Source of the DNA: Candidatus Bathyarchaeota archaeon
Lineage (GTDB): Archaea > Thermoproteota > Bathyarchaeia > TCS64
Direction of reading: 5' to 3'
DNA length: 23,435 bases
NCBI GenBank assembly: GCA_026014515.1
Contig: JAOZIG010000118.1
Location: 1 to 23,435 of the forward strand
A program made the position numbers and the translations under genes. The notes under the pieces are model-generated. The model saw nothing but the letters and a program-made list of their open reading frames with translations, had not been told where the DNA came from and ran no database searches. This document shows positions 12,567 to 20,319 of this stretch, piece by piece. The first letter of the stretch is position 1; the number at the start of each line of letters is the position of its first letter.

Positions 12567-14744
12567 TTATTTTCCTGCTTTCATTGCACTTGTTTTTGGT
12601 GAGCTGATGGTAACCTCATCCACCAGTCCAGAGTTAGGTTCGTCCATATATGTGTCAGCCGCGTATAACCTAATGGTGAACTCCGAGTCTTTGCTTGTAC
12701 TCAGGGTGTGCTCGACGCTGAATCTACCTTCCTCATCAATGTCTAGCATGATGATCTCTCCGTTGACCAATATATAGGCTGATGATACGCCGCTTCCACC
12801 CATATCCCTGATGATGGATAATTCATCTCGTACATAGCCGCTGATTGTTAATTCAGCTGATTTGCCGTTGGGTGCCCAATGGTCTGTGACATGGATTGCG
12901 CCAGTTGGGGGCATGGTGTCCTTGTAGGCTTCAAGTTGTTCCGTTAAACCAGTGATCAGCGTTGACAACTCTATGATGTTCTGTTCTTTTTCGTTCAGTT
13001 GTTCAGTAAGACCCGTGTTATCTGACTGTAGCTGAGTGATCTGGGTGTTTAGTACCTCTATTTGGGTGCCTAAGCCTTCGATCTGTTCATCCTTTAACCC
13101 TAACTGCTCCATAAGAGTGGATACTTGTCCTGAGAGGTCAACGATCTCCCCTTCTTTTTGCGTCAGTTGACTAGTCAGGTCTGTGTTATCTGACTGTAGC
13201 TGTGTGATCTGGGTGTTTAGTGCCTCTATTTGGGTGTACAAACCATCGATCTCTGTTTCTTTTTGAGTCAATTCTGTGGTTAGACTGGACACCTGTCCTG
13301 TGAGGTCAACGATCTCTTCTTCTTTTTGTGTTAGCTGGTTAGTCAAGTCTGTGTTATCTGATTGGAGTTCTATGATCTGGGTGTTTTGTGCCTCTATTTG
13401 AGTGTCTTTTGTTGATATCTGGTTCATGAGGTCTTCGATTAACTGTGTTTTCTCGGTTAACTGTGTCTGTAATGCTGTGTTTTCGGTTTCAAGGAGCGCA
13501 TAATCCTCCAGTAGAGCATTGTATGCGTTCTGGGTTGTTGTGTACTGTTCCTGTGCATCAAGCAGAGCTTGGTTTGATGCTTGGAGTTCATCGTTCAGTG
13601 CTTGGTTCTGGTCTGTGAGTGTGGTGATCTCTTGGTCTTTTTGTTCGAGCTGGGGGATGAGTGTGTTTAACTGGTTACTGAGTTCTAGGATGGTGTTCTC
13701 GCTTTCTGTTTGACCGTCTATGTAGCCTTGGTTATATCCATCAATATAGCTTGCCTCCAGATACCAGCCACTGAAATCAGTCAATCTCAGGTAATCATCA
13801 TCACGTCGGGCTTCTACCACGGTTCTATCACTCTTTAGACCCAGAATGTTATCTTCTCCCGCTGCAACTTGGACTATATCTGTCCAGTCGTCTACATTGA
13901 CGCTTTCCCAAACATCTCCGGCTGTTTCTACGGTTCCATCACTGTTTAAACACACTACATGGCGATTACCTAATGCAATCTGAGTGACATCACTCAAGTC
14001 AATTGTATCTAGAAATCTATCAAGTATTCCAGCGTACACCCATGTTCCATCGCTCTTTTGACCCGCAGTGGTGTCTCCTCCCGCTGTAATCTGGACTATA
14101 TCTGTCCAGTCAGTTGTATCATAAAGAAAAGGAGTACCTCCAGCGGTCACCACGTTAAAGTTCCCATGCGGATTATCTGTGTCGCTCATCAAACCCACCG
14201 TGTGTTCATATCCCGCTGCAATCTGGATTATATTAGTCCAGCTCTCAATATCATCCAAGCCAGGTACTATTCCTGTTGCTACTACGGTTCCGTCACTCTT
14301 TAGACCCACAATGTGACGATCTCCTGCTGCAACCTGGATTATATCTGTCCAGTCATCTACATCCCATTCTCCAAAAAAACCGGGTCCGGCTACTACTACG
14401 GTTCCATCCTTCATCAAACCTACAACATGTGGCAGCTTAATCCCGATATATCTTGACACAGAAACTTGGGTTATGTCTGTCCACTCATCTAATACATTAT
14501 ACTCTGGAAAATTATTTAATAAATCAGAATATATCACTGTTCCATCACATTTCAAGCCTATAGTATATCGACCACTAGTCACAATCCTTTCACTTACCGG
14601 GTGGCTAAAACCCACTAAGAGTGAGTTAAATAATGAAAACACCACAAACGCTATGAAAACTTTTGACAAGAGTTTTGTATTATTCCCAGTTTTCCGTTTA
14701 CCGCGTTCAATGTTTTTGATTTGATATTTTTGTTGAAGGCTCAT
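12567..14744 (-). CDS. RCC1-like propeller, coiled-coil and Ig-like surface protein
   Basis: The 725-residue product has four parts. Residues 25-46 are one hydrophobic helix, a signal anchor. Residues 52-340 hold seven repeats of about 40 residues of the form WTDIxQVAAGxxHxVGLKSDGTVVxxG, the RCC1/alpha-tubulin-suppressor pattern, enough for one seven-bladed beta propeller. Residues about 355-615 are an uninterrupted coiled coil rich in Gln, Thr, Leu and Glu, partly built of 56-residue (eight-heptad) repeats. Residues 620-715 look like an Ig-like beta domain (GAIHVTDHW...ELTISGYVRD). No C-terminal sorting tail or second membrane helix is present. I infer a stalked protein facing outward, perhaps adhesive. 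A TATA-like TTTTAAATATATAT lies just upstream (14761-14774). It sits between the two acetyltransferase copies. Confidence 0.8.
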   Translation of the reverse strand: MSLQQKYQIKNIERGKRKTGNNTKLLSKVFIAFVVFSLFNSLLVGFSHPVSERIVTSGRYTIGLKCDGTVIYSDLLNNFPEYNVLDEWTDITQVSVSRYIGIKLPHVVGLMKDGTVVVAGPGFFGEWDVDDWTDIIQVAAGDRHIVGLKSDGTVVATGIVPGLDDIESWTNIIQIAAGYEHTVGLMSDTDNPHGNFNVVTAGGTPFLYDTTDWTDIVQITAGGDTTAGQKSDGTWVYAGILDRFLDTIDLSDVTQIALGNRHVVCLNSDGTVETAGDVWESVNVDDWTDIVQVAAGEDNILGLKSDRTVVEARRDDDYLRLTDFSGWYLEASYIDGYNQGYIDGQTESENTILELSNQLNTLIPQLEQKDQEITTLTDQNQALNDELQASNQALLDAQEQYTTTQNAYNALLEDYALLETENTALQTQLTEKTQLIEDLMNQISTKDTQIEAQNTQIIELQSDNTDLTNQLTQKEEEIVDLTGQVSSLTTELTQKETEIDGLYTQIEALNTQITQLQSDNTDLTSQLTQKEGEIVDLSGQVSTLMEQLGLKDEQIEGLGTQIEVLNTQITQLQSDNTGLTEQLNEKEQNIIELSTLITGLTEQLEAYKDTMPPTGAIHVTDHWAPNGKSAELTISGYVRDELSIIRDMGGSGVSSAYILVNGEIIMLDIDEEGRFSVEHTLSTSKDSEFTIRLYAADTYMDEPNSGLVDEVTISSPKTSAMKAGK
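12930..13403 (-). repeat. 168-bp tandem repeats coding for coiled coil
   Basis: The marker TCTGACTGTA and its close variant occur at 13021, 13189 and 13357, exactly 168 bases apart. Units run 13236-13403, 13068-13235 and, diverging, to about 12930. Each encodes 56 residues (TQIEALNTQITQLQSDNTDL and onwards), eight heptads, so changes in copy number would lengthen the stalk without breaking its register. Confidence 0.85.
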
Positions 14745-14933
14745 GCGATATGGTATTCTGATATATATTTAAAACCGAGTAATTTCACTAAAAGAATATA
14801 TTTATTAAGATAAATAGATAAAAAAAATAATAAATCATATTATACGTTATTGAGTAGCGGCAGCTGATCTGGGATGCTTTGTCTATGGATTCCGTAATGT
14901 GACCTGCATTGTGCTCTTCCACTTAATTTCAAA

Positions 14934-14946
14934 AGGATTATACTTT
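14934..14946 (+). promoter_or_regulatory. TATA box of the intact GNAT gene
   Basis: GGATTATACTTTC lies about 21-33 bases before ATG 14967. The same element (GGATTATAGTGTC) is kept before the broken copy at 12308, showing that the duplication included the promoter. It favours ATG 14967 over the in-frame TTG at 14949. Confidence 0.55.
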
Positions 14947-14966
14947 CATTGAACCTTATAAGATGT

Positions 14967-15455
14967 ATGGAGCAGAAGGTCTACACCCTGAATGATGGTA
15001 GAGAGATTCAGCTCAGATCAGTAGAAACCCATGACAAGAAGAACCTACTAGGATTCTGCGAGACCATGAGTGGCTATGATATACCAACATGCCTCGATCT
15101 CGATAACGTATTCAGATACCCCCTATACTACATCAACCTCGTAATCATACACGATGACAAAATCGTAGGATACGGCGAGATAATGAAATCTCCAGACATG
15201 CGAGACGGCGAACTCAAGATACATATCCATGGCGATTATCAGGGCGCAGGACTCGGCACTGCGATGATGATTATGCTTGTCCATGAGGCAACTGATGAAC
15301 AACTTCACAGTATACATCTACGAGTAGATTCATCAAACCTAGGCGCAATTCACCTATTCAGAAAATCAGGGTTCATCGAGGAAACCATCGAGAAAGAGAC
15401 CATCAACGGTAAACAAATAGAGACTCTACACATGATAAGAACCCTCACCAGATGA
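14967..15455 (+). CDS. GNAT family N-acetyltransferase
   Basis: The 162-residue product transfers an acetyl group from acetyl-CoA to an amine that cannot be named from sequence. It has strand DKIVGYGEIM, the acetyl-CoA pyrophosphate loop HGDYQGAGLGTAMM (Q/R-x-x-G-x-G pattern), then the helix and strand HSIHLRVDSSNLGAIHLFRK and SGF, the usual end of the GNAT fold. The ATG at 14967 is chosen because it gives MEQKVYTLNDGREI, the same start as the broken copy, with a TATA box about 25 bases upstream. It is the intact member of a duplicated pair; the decayed copy is 2.6 kb upstream on the same strand. The following 242 bases contain no gene that I can support. Confidence 0.88.
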   Translation: MEQKVYTLNDGREIQLRSVETHDKKNLLGFCETMSGYDIPTCLDLDNVFRYPLYYINLVIIHDDKIVGYGEIMKSPDMRDGELKIHIHGDYQGAGLGTAMMIMLVHEATDEQLHSIHLRVDSSNLGAIHLFRKSGFIEETIEKETINGKQIETLHMIRTLTR

Positions 15456-15697
15456 AGCCCTGTATTTGTGAGTTCTATATCATAGGGAAAACGGGCTTAA
15501 CGTGACGCTTTTTGTCACCTATCAGAAGCATAAACCAACCTCTCTAGCTTTCCTTTTCTTATTCAGGACTGTTTTCGGGCTGGGATTGGTTGACCCCCCT
15601 CCCCCCTAGAATCAAACAATACTTCCACCTATCATCACTGTCTCCGCAACATTGTTTGGTCGAGCTATTTAAGACGCTTTGAAGCTTAGATTCAACT

Positions 15698-16855
15698 ATG
15701 AAGTACACGCGTGTCCTTGTTTTCCTATTACTCTTCTGTAGCATTACGACTGTTTTTGCTCAGACTGATTATTTTCCCGGTGATACGTGGAGGGTCTCAA
15801 CCCCCGAAGAACAAGGATTATCCTCAGAGCGACTTGATGAAATGATGAGCTTCATTGAGGATAATTATCTCCAGATAGAGGGCGTCGTAATAATCAGCAA
15901 CGGGTATCTCGTCTATGAACAATACCCCTCACCTGAATACGACGCTGAGACAAGACACTTTCTCTTCTCGGTAACCAAGAGCTTCACATCGGCACTAATC
16001 GGCATAGCCCTCAATCAAGGACTAATCTCTGATACCTCTGAGACTATGGTGAGTTTCTTCCCAGACCGAGAGATCGCATACCTCGACGATGGCAAGACAC
16101 AGGTTACCGTTGAGAACCTATTGATGATGCGTAGCGGGATGAAGTGGGACGAGTCCAGCGCAGGCTACGATACACCAGAGAACGACATATACCACATCAA
16201 CAACGGAGACGGGCTACAATACTGCCTCGACCTCCCCATGGTAGCAGAACCCGGAGAACTTTGGCACTACAACACAGGCAGCAGCCACATCTTATCAGGG
16301 ATAATCAGGGAAACCAGTGGCATGTCTACCCTTGATTACGCGAAAACCAACCTCTTCACCCCAATAGGCATCGAAAACGTGATGTGGTCAGCCGACCTTG
16401 GAGGCACCCAGAAAGGAGGCTTTGACCTACAGCTCACACCAAGGGATATGGCAAGATTCGGCTACCTATACCTCAACAAAGGCAGATGGGGTGACACACA
16501 AGTAGTACCTGAGGAATGGGTTACACTCTCCACAAGCACCCAGACCACGCTAAACGATGAGCTTGGATACGGGTACCAGTGGTGGACCCTACCAAACATA
16601 AACGCCTACCGCGCCAGCGGCTTGTACGGTCAACAAATATTCGTGGCACCAGACCAAGACATAGTATTCGTTTTGACGGGGCATATATCGCCTACCCAGC
16701 ATGAGCTTGAGCAAACACTGTTAGAGACATATGTACTGGACGCCATAATCGAAGAAGAGGAAACAACGAGAATACCCGGGTTCCCCAACACTGCAATAAT
16801 GCTTGGAGTCGCCATCCTCATCGCAAGCATACCACGCGTCAGGCGACATCAGTAA
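15698..16855 (+). CDS. Secreted S12 / class C beta-lactamase-like serine hydrolase with C-terminal sorting tail
   Basis: The 385-residue product starts with a signal peptide (residues 1-21, ending TTVFAQ). The hydrolase domain has the nucleophile motif S91-V-T-K94 in FSVTKSFTSALIG, Y191-N-T in LWHYNTGSSHILSGII, and GLYGQQIFVAP in place of the third-motif KTG, a combination close to 6-aminohexanoate-dimer hydrolase relatives. Substrates in this family include esters, amides and D-amino peptides; none can be assigned here. The C-terminus has an acidic spacer (IEEEETT), then IPGFP, a hydrophobic helix and RVRRHQ: a tripartite signal like those cut by archaeosortases. A TATA-like CTATTTAAG at 15665-15673 precedes ATG 15698 by about 25 bases, so the mRNA is probably leaderless. 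Confidence 0.87.
   Translation: MKYTRVLVFLLLFCSITTVFAQTDYFPGDTWRVSTPEEQGLSSERLDEMMSFIEDNYLQIEGVVIISNGYLVYEQYPSPEYDAETRHFLFSVTKSFTSALIGIALNQGLISDTSETMVSFFPDREIAYLDDGKTQVTVENLLMMRSGMKWDESSAGYDTPENDIYHINNGDGLQYCLDLPMVAEPGELWHYNTGSSHILSGIIRETSGMSTLDYAKTNLFTPIGIENVMWSADLGGTQKGGFDLQLTPRDMARFGYLYLNKGRWGDTQVVPEEWVTLSTSTQTTLNDELGYGYQWWTLPNINAYRASGLYGQQIFVAPDQDIVFVLTGHISPTQHELEQTLLETYVLDAIIEEEETTRIPGFPNTAIMLGVAILIASIPRVRRHQ
16772..16852 (+). other. IPGFP C-terminal sorting signal
   Basis: Residues 359-385 of the hydrolase read IPGFP, about 16 hydrophobic residues, then RVRRHQ. Motif, membrane helix and basic end in this order are the known form of archaeosortase/exosortase substrates such as PGF-CTERM proteins. 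An archaeosortase-like gene lies at 21638-22237. Confidence 0.65.
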
Positions 16856-16859
16856 CCGG

Positions 16860-18149
16860 TTATACCCGCTCCAAGTATTGTCTTAGCTCCCAGTTATGCG
16901 CCTCTGTCTCACCAAGTCGCTCTGCATCAAGATACTCCGCGTACTCACCACGTTTCTTGTAAAGCCATAGATCATACAGGTCTGAACCCAATACCTGCTT
17001 CATAAAGCTGCTAGACTCCATAGCGTCCAAGGCTTCCCCAAGGTTCTCAGGCAACTGAGTGATACCAAGCTCTCTCCTTCTCTCAGGGGTCATATTCTCG
17101 ATGTTCTCACGTGTCGCTGTGTTCGGCTCAGTCTTATGTTTCACGCCTTCAAGACCAGCTGCGAGAAGCAACGCTGATGCAAGGTAGATGTTTGTACCAC
17201 CATCTGCTGCCCTGTATTCGATTCTGGCGCTTTTCTCGTATCCGGGTACCCTGATGAGTGCTGTGCGGTTGCCTACTCCCCAGCTCTTGTACACTGGCGC
17301 CTCGTGTCCCGGTACTAATCGCTTGTAGCTGTTGGTCAAGGGGTTCAGTACCGCGGTCATGGCGTCACAGTGCTCCATGATGCCACCGACAAAGTGTATC
17401 AGGAACTCGCTGATGCCTTTCTCGGGGTCACTGAATATGTTCTCGCCGTCTTTCGTCAAATACTGGTGTATATGTAACCCGCTGCCAGCCACATCAGGGA
17501 AAGGCTTTGGCATCAAAGACCCGATAATGTCCTCCATGGCACATTCTGTCTTGATCACCATGCGAGCCGTCTGAGTGTTATCCGCCTGTATCAACGCGTC
17601 AGCTGGCGTAAACTCAAACTCTTGCTGAGCAGGACCATTCTCATGATGTATAGTCTTAACACCCGCACCCATCTCAAGCAAATCATCCATGATCACCCGC
17701 CTCAAGAAATAGTGCTTGTCATGAGGCACAGTATCCATATAGCCTCCATGATCAGCGGGCTCTCCCTTCTCTGTCACGAAATACCATTCAAGCTCGGGGC
17801 GCGTCTTGTACCCTAAACCCATCTCCGCAGCTTTCTTTATCTCGCGTTTCAGAAGGCTTCTCGGGCACAAACTATGTGGTTTACCATCGTTGGTTGTGGT
17901 GTCACAGATTAAACGTGCTACCCTGCTACTCCAAGGGAGTATGGCGAATGTTGTCTTGTCTGGTTTTACACGCATATCGCTTTGTTCTGTTTTTAGGAAA
18001 CCTAGGCTGCTTCCGTCAACTCCGGTGCCGTCATACATTTCATCCCATATTTTTGATGGGAACTCTACTGATTTCAGGTCACCGAAAACTGTTGTGAAGT
18101 GGAACTGGATATAATCCATGGACTCAATTAGTGGTTTTAACTCACTCAA
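16860..18149 (-). CDS. Glutamine synthetase family protein (type I-like)
   Basis: The 429-residue product belongs to the glutamine synthetase family, which joins ammonia or an amine to glutamate using ATP. Visible landmarks are VDGSSLGFL (the Asp loop), ELEWYFV and HHENGPAQQEFEF (metal-binding glutamates), GSGLHIHQY (the active-site histidine), NPLTNSYKRLVPGHEAPVY (ATP and glutamate site), and RIEYRAADGGTNIYLA, where the usual NPYLA has become NIYLA. The adenylylation loop NLY of bacterial type I enzymes is not present. The start is a TTG at 18149 with a TATA box about 27-40 bases upstream; an ATG at 18119 is the alternative. It could be true GlnA or a gamma-glutamyl-amine ligase. Its stop is four bases from that of the convergent hydrolase gene. 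Confidence 0.85.
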   Translation of the reverse strand: MSELKPLIESMDYIQFHFTTVFGDLKSVEFPSKIWDEMYDGTGVDGSSLGFLKTEQSDMRVKPDKTTFAILPWSSRVARLICDTTTNDGKPHSLCPRSLLKREIKKAAEMGLGYKTRPELEWYFVTEKGEPADHGGYMDTVPHDKHYFLRRVIMDDLLEMGAGVKTIHHENGPAQQEFEFTPADALIQADNTQTARMVIKTECAMEDIIGSLMPKPFPDVAGSGLHIHQYLTKDGENIFSDPEKGISEFLIHFVGGIMEHCDAMTAVLNPLTNSYKRLVPGHEAPVYKSWGVGNRTALIRVPGYEKSARIEYRAADGGTNIYLASALLLAAGLEGVKHKTEPNTATRENIENMTPERRRELGITQLPENLGEALDAMESSSFMKQVLGSDLYDLWLYKKRGEYAEYLDAERLGETEAHNWELRQYLERV

Positions 18150-18175
18150 CTGAAGTCATCTCTTATTTACTCATA

Positions 18176-18190
18176 CTATAAACTATAAAA
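18176..18190 (-). promoter_or_regulatory. TATA region of the glutamine synthetase family gene
   Basis: On the minus strand TTTTATAGTTTATAG holds two overlapping TATA-like boxes, 27-41 bases before the TTG at 18149. This spacing supports the TTG start with a short or absent leader. Confidence 0.45.
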
Positions 18191-18299
18191 ATTTGTTTAA
18201 TGACTGCCTTTTTTCAGCTATTTTTGTTTAGATGACGTAATAAAAACAGCGGAAATCTAAACATTTGTATAGCTTGGATTAGGGTGGCTAATTATTTGC

Positions 18300-19508
18300 T
18301 CAGTGCGTTGCAGGGGTGTTTTTCGCAACCGTATCACTAAGTGTCATAGTAATCACCATGAGACCAACCATCATCGCAATACCAGTATAAAACGCATACA
18401 TGTAACCCTGCACTCCACCAACTGCCTCAGCGAGACTACTCATCACCATGGGTCCAACCAAACCACCCAAGTCCATGAACGTCCTAAATGTACCTATGCC
18501 TATTCCCCTGACCTCATCAGGCACAGCGTCCGCGATAAACGCGGGAACCACACCATACACTACGCCCCAAAACAGTCCATTCAAGAACATCATGAAGAGA
18601 AGCGTATAGAAACCAGTGAACATGGTAATCCCAGCATAAGCAATGACGCCTACTCCAAGCCCCGCTAACAATACCTTCTTTCGTCCTATCTTGTCGCTAA
18701 GGGTTCCTCCGACTAAGTTTCCAGTTACGCTACCAACGGTGCTTGCCGATACTAGGAAAGCATATCGTGTCAGTTCTATTCCAATAACTTCTGTTACGTA
18801 AATGGGTAGAATCGTGTTCTGTAAGCCGTTGTTGTTCATCATTGTTACAAGGTTGATGAGACACGCTACTATCACGGTTCTGTTAAGCACTTTCCTCATC
18901 TCAGCGCCGCTGGGAATCAGTGAAGCTGTCTGTTTTCTCGGTGGCTCAATGGAGCCATCACCCTTGATGACAGTAACCGAGACCAGTGCAATGATCGCCA
19001 TAATCGTAGTGGCTAAGAAATTCATCCGCGTACCATATATACCGGCAACATATCCTCCCACGGTCTGACCTAGAAAACTACCAATCATCTCGACTGCTTG
19101 GAATACACCGAGGGCTCTGCCTCTACGCTCACTAGTGAATAATTTACTTACATAGGTCATTCCAATACAGAAGAAGCTGGCGTCACCCATTCCCCAGATG
19201 ATCCTGGCGAATATGAGCATCCAGATATTTGTCGTCTTATAACAGATGAAGGCACCGATAACCGCCAAGGCTCTACCAGCCACCAACGGATACTTTGGAC
19301 CGATCCTATCCCCGATTACTCCAATGGGGAACTCGCTAACCATCCTCAACAGGAAATACCCCGAGACAGCCAAGCCAACCAGTTGTAGGGATGCTGTGAA
19401 CTCTGAGCGTACATATGGGGAGAAGATTGGCCATGTGAAGCCTCCTGCGAACATTGTGAGTGTGCCGCTGATAATCATCAAATAGTATTCTCGTATGTTT
19501 TTCTCCAA
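18300..19508 (-). CDS. Major facilitator superfamily transporter
   Basis: The 402-residue product is a typical 12-helix MFS secondary transporter. The A-motif between helices 2 and 3 appears as GVIGDRIGPKYPLVAGR, and its second-half copy between helices 8 and 9 as GTLSDKIGRKKVLLAG. Other helices are evident, for example YLMIISGTLTMFAGGFTWPI at the start. The substrate cannot be predicted. The start is a TTG at 19508 with a purine-rich AGAGG about 12 bases before it and a TATA-like GTTTAAATCC near 19546-19555. It is downstream of two small genes on the same strand (gap of 60 bases to the next), and may share a transcript with them. Confidence 0.88.
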   Translation of the reverse strand: MEKNIREYYLMIISGTLTMFAGGFTWPIFSPYVRSEFTASLQLVGLAVSGYFLLRMVSEFPIGVIGDRIGPKYPLVAGRALAVIGAFICYKTTNIWMLIFARIIWGMGDASFFCIGMTYVSKLFTSERRGRALGVFQAVEMIGSFLGQTVGGYVAGIYGTRMNFLATTIMAIIALVSVTVIKGDGSIEPPRKQTASLIPSGAEMRKVLNRTVIVACLINLVTMMNNNGLQNTILPIYVTEVIGIELTRYAFLVSASTVGSVTGNLVGGTLSDKIGRKKVLLAGLGVGVIAYAGITMFTGFYTLLFMMFLNGLFWGVVYGVVPAFIADAVPDEVRGIGIGTFRTFMDLGGLVGPMVMSSLAEAVGGVQGYMYAFYTGIAMMVGLMVITMTLSDTVAKNTPATH

Positions 19509-19568
19509 AATGTTCGCCTCTTTGCGGCATATGGACGATAACTTGGATTTAAACCATTAGTTCATAAC

Positions 19569-19943
19569 TTATTGTGAAGGTATCTCGGTGCTCTGATCAG
19601 ACACCATCTGAATCCTGTCCCCTTCTTTCACCCAAACCGAGACATACCTAGCACTATAATCAAAAGCTTCACCATTATTGACACCCTTCGCCCTCCAGAC
19701 ACCAACCACCACAGCGGTATCCTCATAGATTCTCACCCGATGATCGCTACTCCCCGCCTCAGTCCAGTCACGTTTCCCCGGAACATAACTAGCTAACGCG
19801 GTTTCCTTGTCCCATACAGAGCCATCTGGTTTTATTATGGTGTAATCCCTGTGCATGAGCCGGTCCAGTGCCTCTACGTCTGTCTCTAGGTGGGCCAGTG
19901 TCCAAGCCTCCTCCACAGCCAAGACCTCATCAATGGATAGCAT
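19569..19943 (-). CDS. DUF4440/SnoaL-like NTF2-fold protein
   Basis: The 124-residue product has the NTF2-like cone fold pattern: an N-terminal helix (VLAVEEAWTLAHLETDVEAL), then LMHRDYTIIKPDGSVWDKET, and four strands such as RVRIYEDTAVVVGVWRAKGV and SARYVSVWVKEGDRIQMVSD, ending QSTEIP. This fits DUF4440 / SnoaL_3 in order and length. Members bind or turn over small hydrophobic molecules, but many are uncharacterised. The gene begins 15 bases after the stop of the small membrane protein gene (19959-20225), suggesting a common transcript. Confidence 0.78.
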   Translation of the reverse strand: MLSIDEVLAVEEAWTLAHLETDVEALDRLMHRDYTIIKPDGSVWDKETALASYVPGKRDWTEAGSSDHRVRIYEDTAVVVGVWRAKGVNNGEAFDYSARYVSVWVKEGDRIQMVSDQSTEIPSQ

Positions 19944-19958
19944 GAAACAATAGGCGGC

Positions 19959-20225
19959 TTACCCTGTTTTGTTTCTTCTCTTCTGCTGAACCAAAGCGGT
20001 GATTACAACGAGCCAGTAAAAATAGTTAGGCAGCGTCAAAAATGTGCTGATATAGTATCCTTCCTGCAGATAGAAAACGATAACAAAGCTGATGCCAGTA
20101 GCCAGCATCACGGTTCCTGTAAAGTTGTACCCTGTTAGTACCTCCCTGTCCTTGTAAGCCGTATAAATCATCAGGAACCCAGAGATGAAGAGGAAAAAGT
20201 TACCCACGTCAAGAAGGGAGAACAT
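19959..20225 (-). CDS. Small three-helix membrane protein
   Basis: The 88-residue product consists almost only of three hydrophobic segments: MFSLLDVGNFFLFISGFLMI at the start, FTGTVMLATGISFVIVFYLQ in the middle, and YFYWLVVITALVQQ near the end, closed by a basic tail (KRRNKTG). No family is recognised. It is the first gene of a minus-strand group with the NTF2-fold protein and the MFS transporter. Its start at ATG 20225 faces the MmgE/PrpD gene across a 94-base promoter region. Confidence 0.6.
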   Translation of the reverse strand: MFSLLDVGNFFLFISGFLMIYTAYKDREVLTGYNFTGTVMLATGISFVIVFYLQEGYYISTFLTLPNYFYWLVVITALVQQKRRNKTG

Positions 20226-20319
20226 AAGAAATCCACAGCCTCACGAAATAAAGCACTATCCCTCCTTGGGCATAAATAGAAATACTATCAACACACCCCT
20301 TCCCCCAAAGTGAAACCCC

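Noticed and set aside
13010..13410. CRISPR-like regular spacing at 168 bases
   Set aside because: The repeats are long, in frame and coding for heptads of a coiled coil; they are not short repeats with unique spacers.
15490..15697. Small hairpin GTGAC...GTCAC and a minus-strand 61-residue frame (15559-15744) after the acetyltransferase gene
   Set aside because: The stem has only five pairs. The frame has no motif and runs into the signal peptide region of the hydrolase gene on the other strand.
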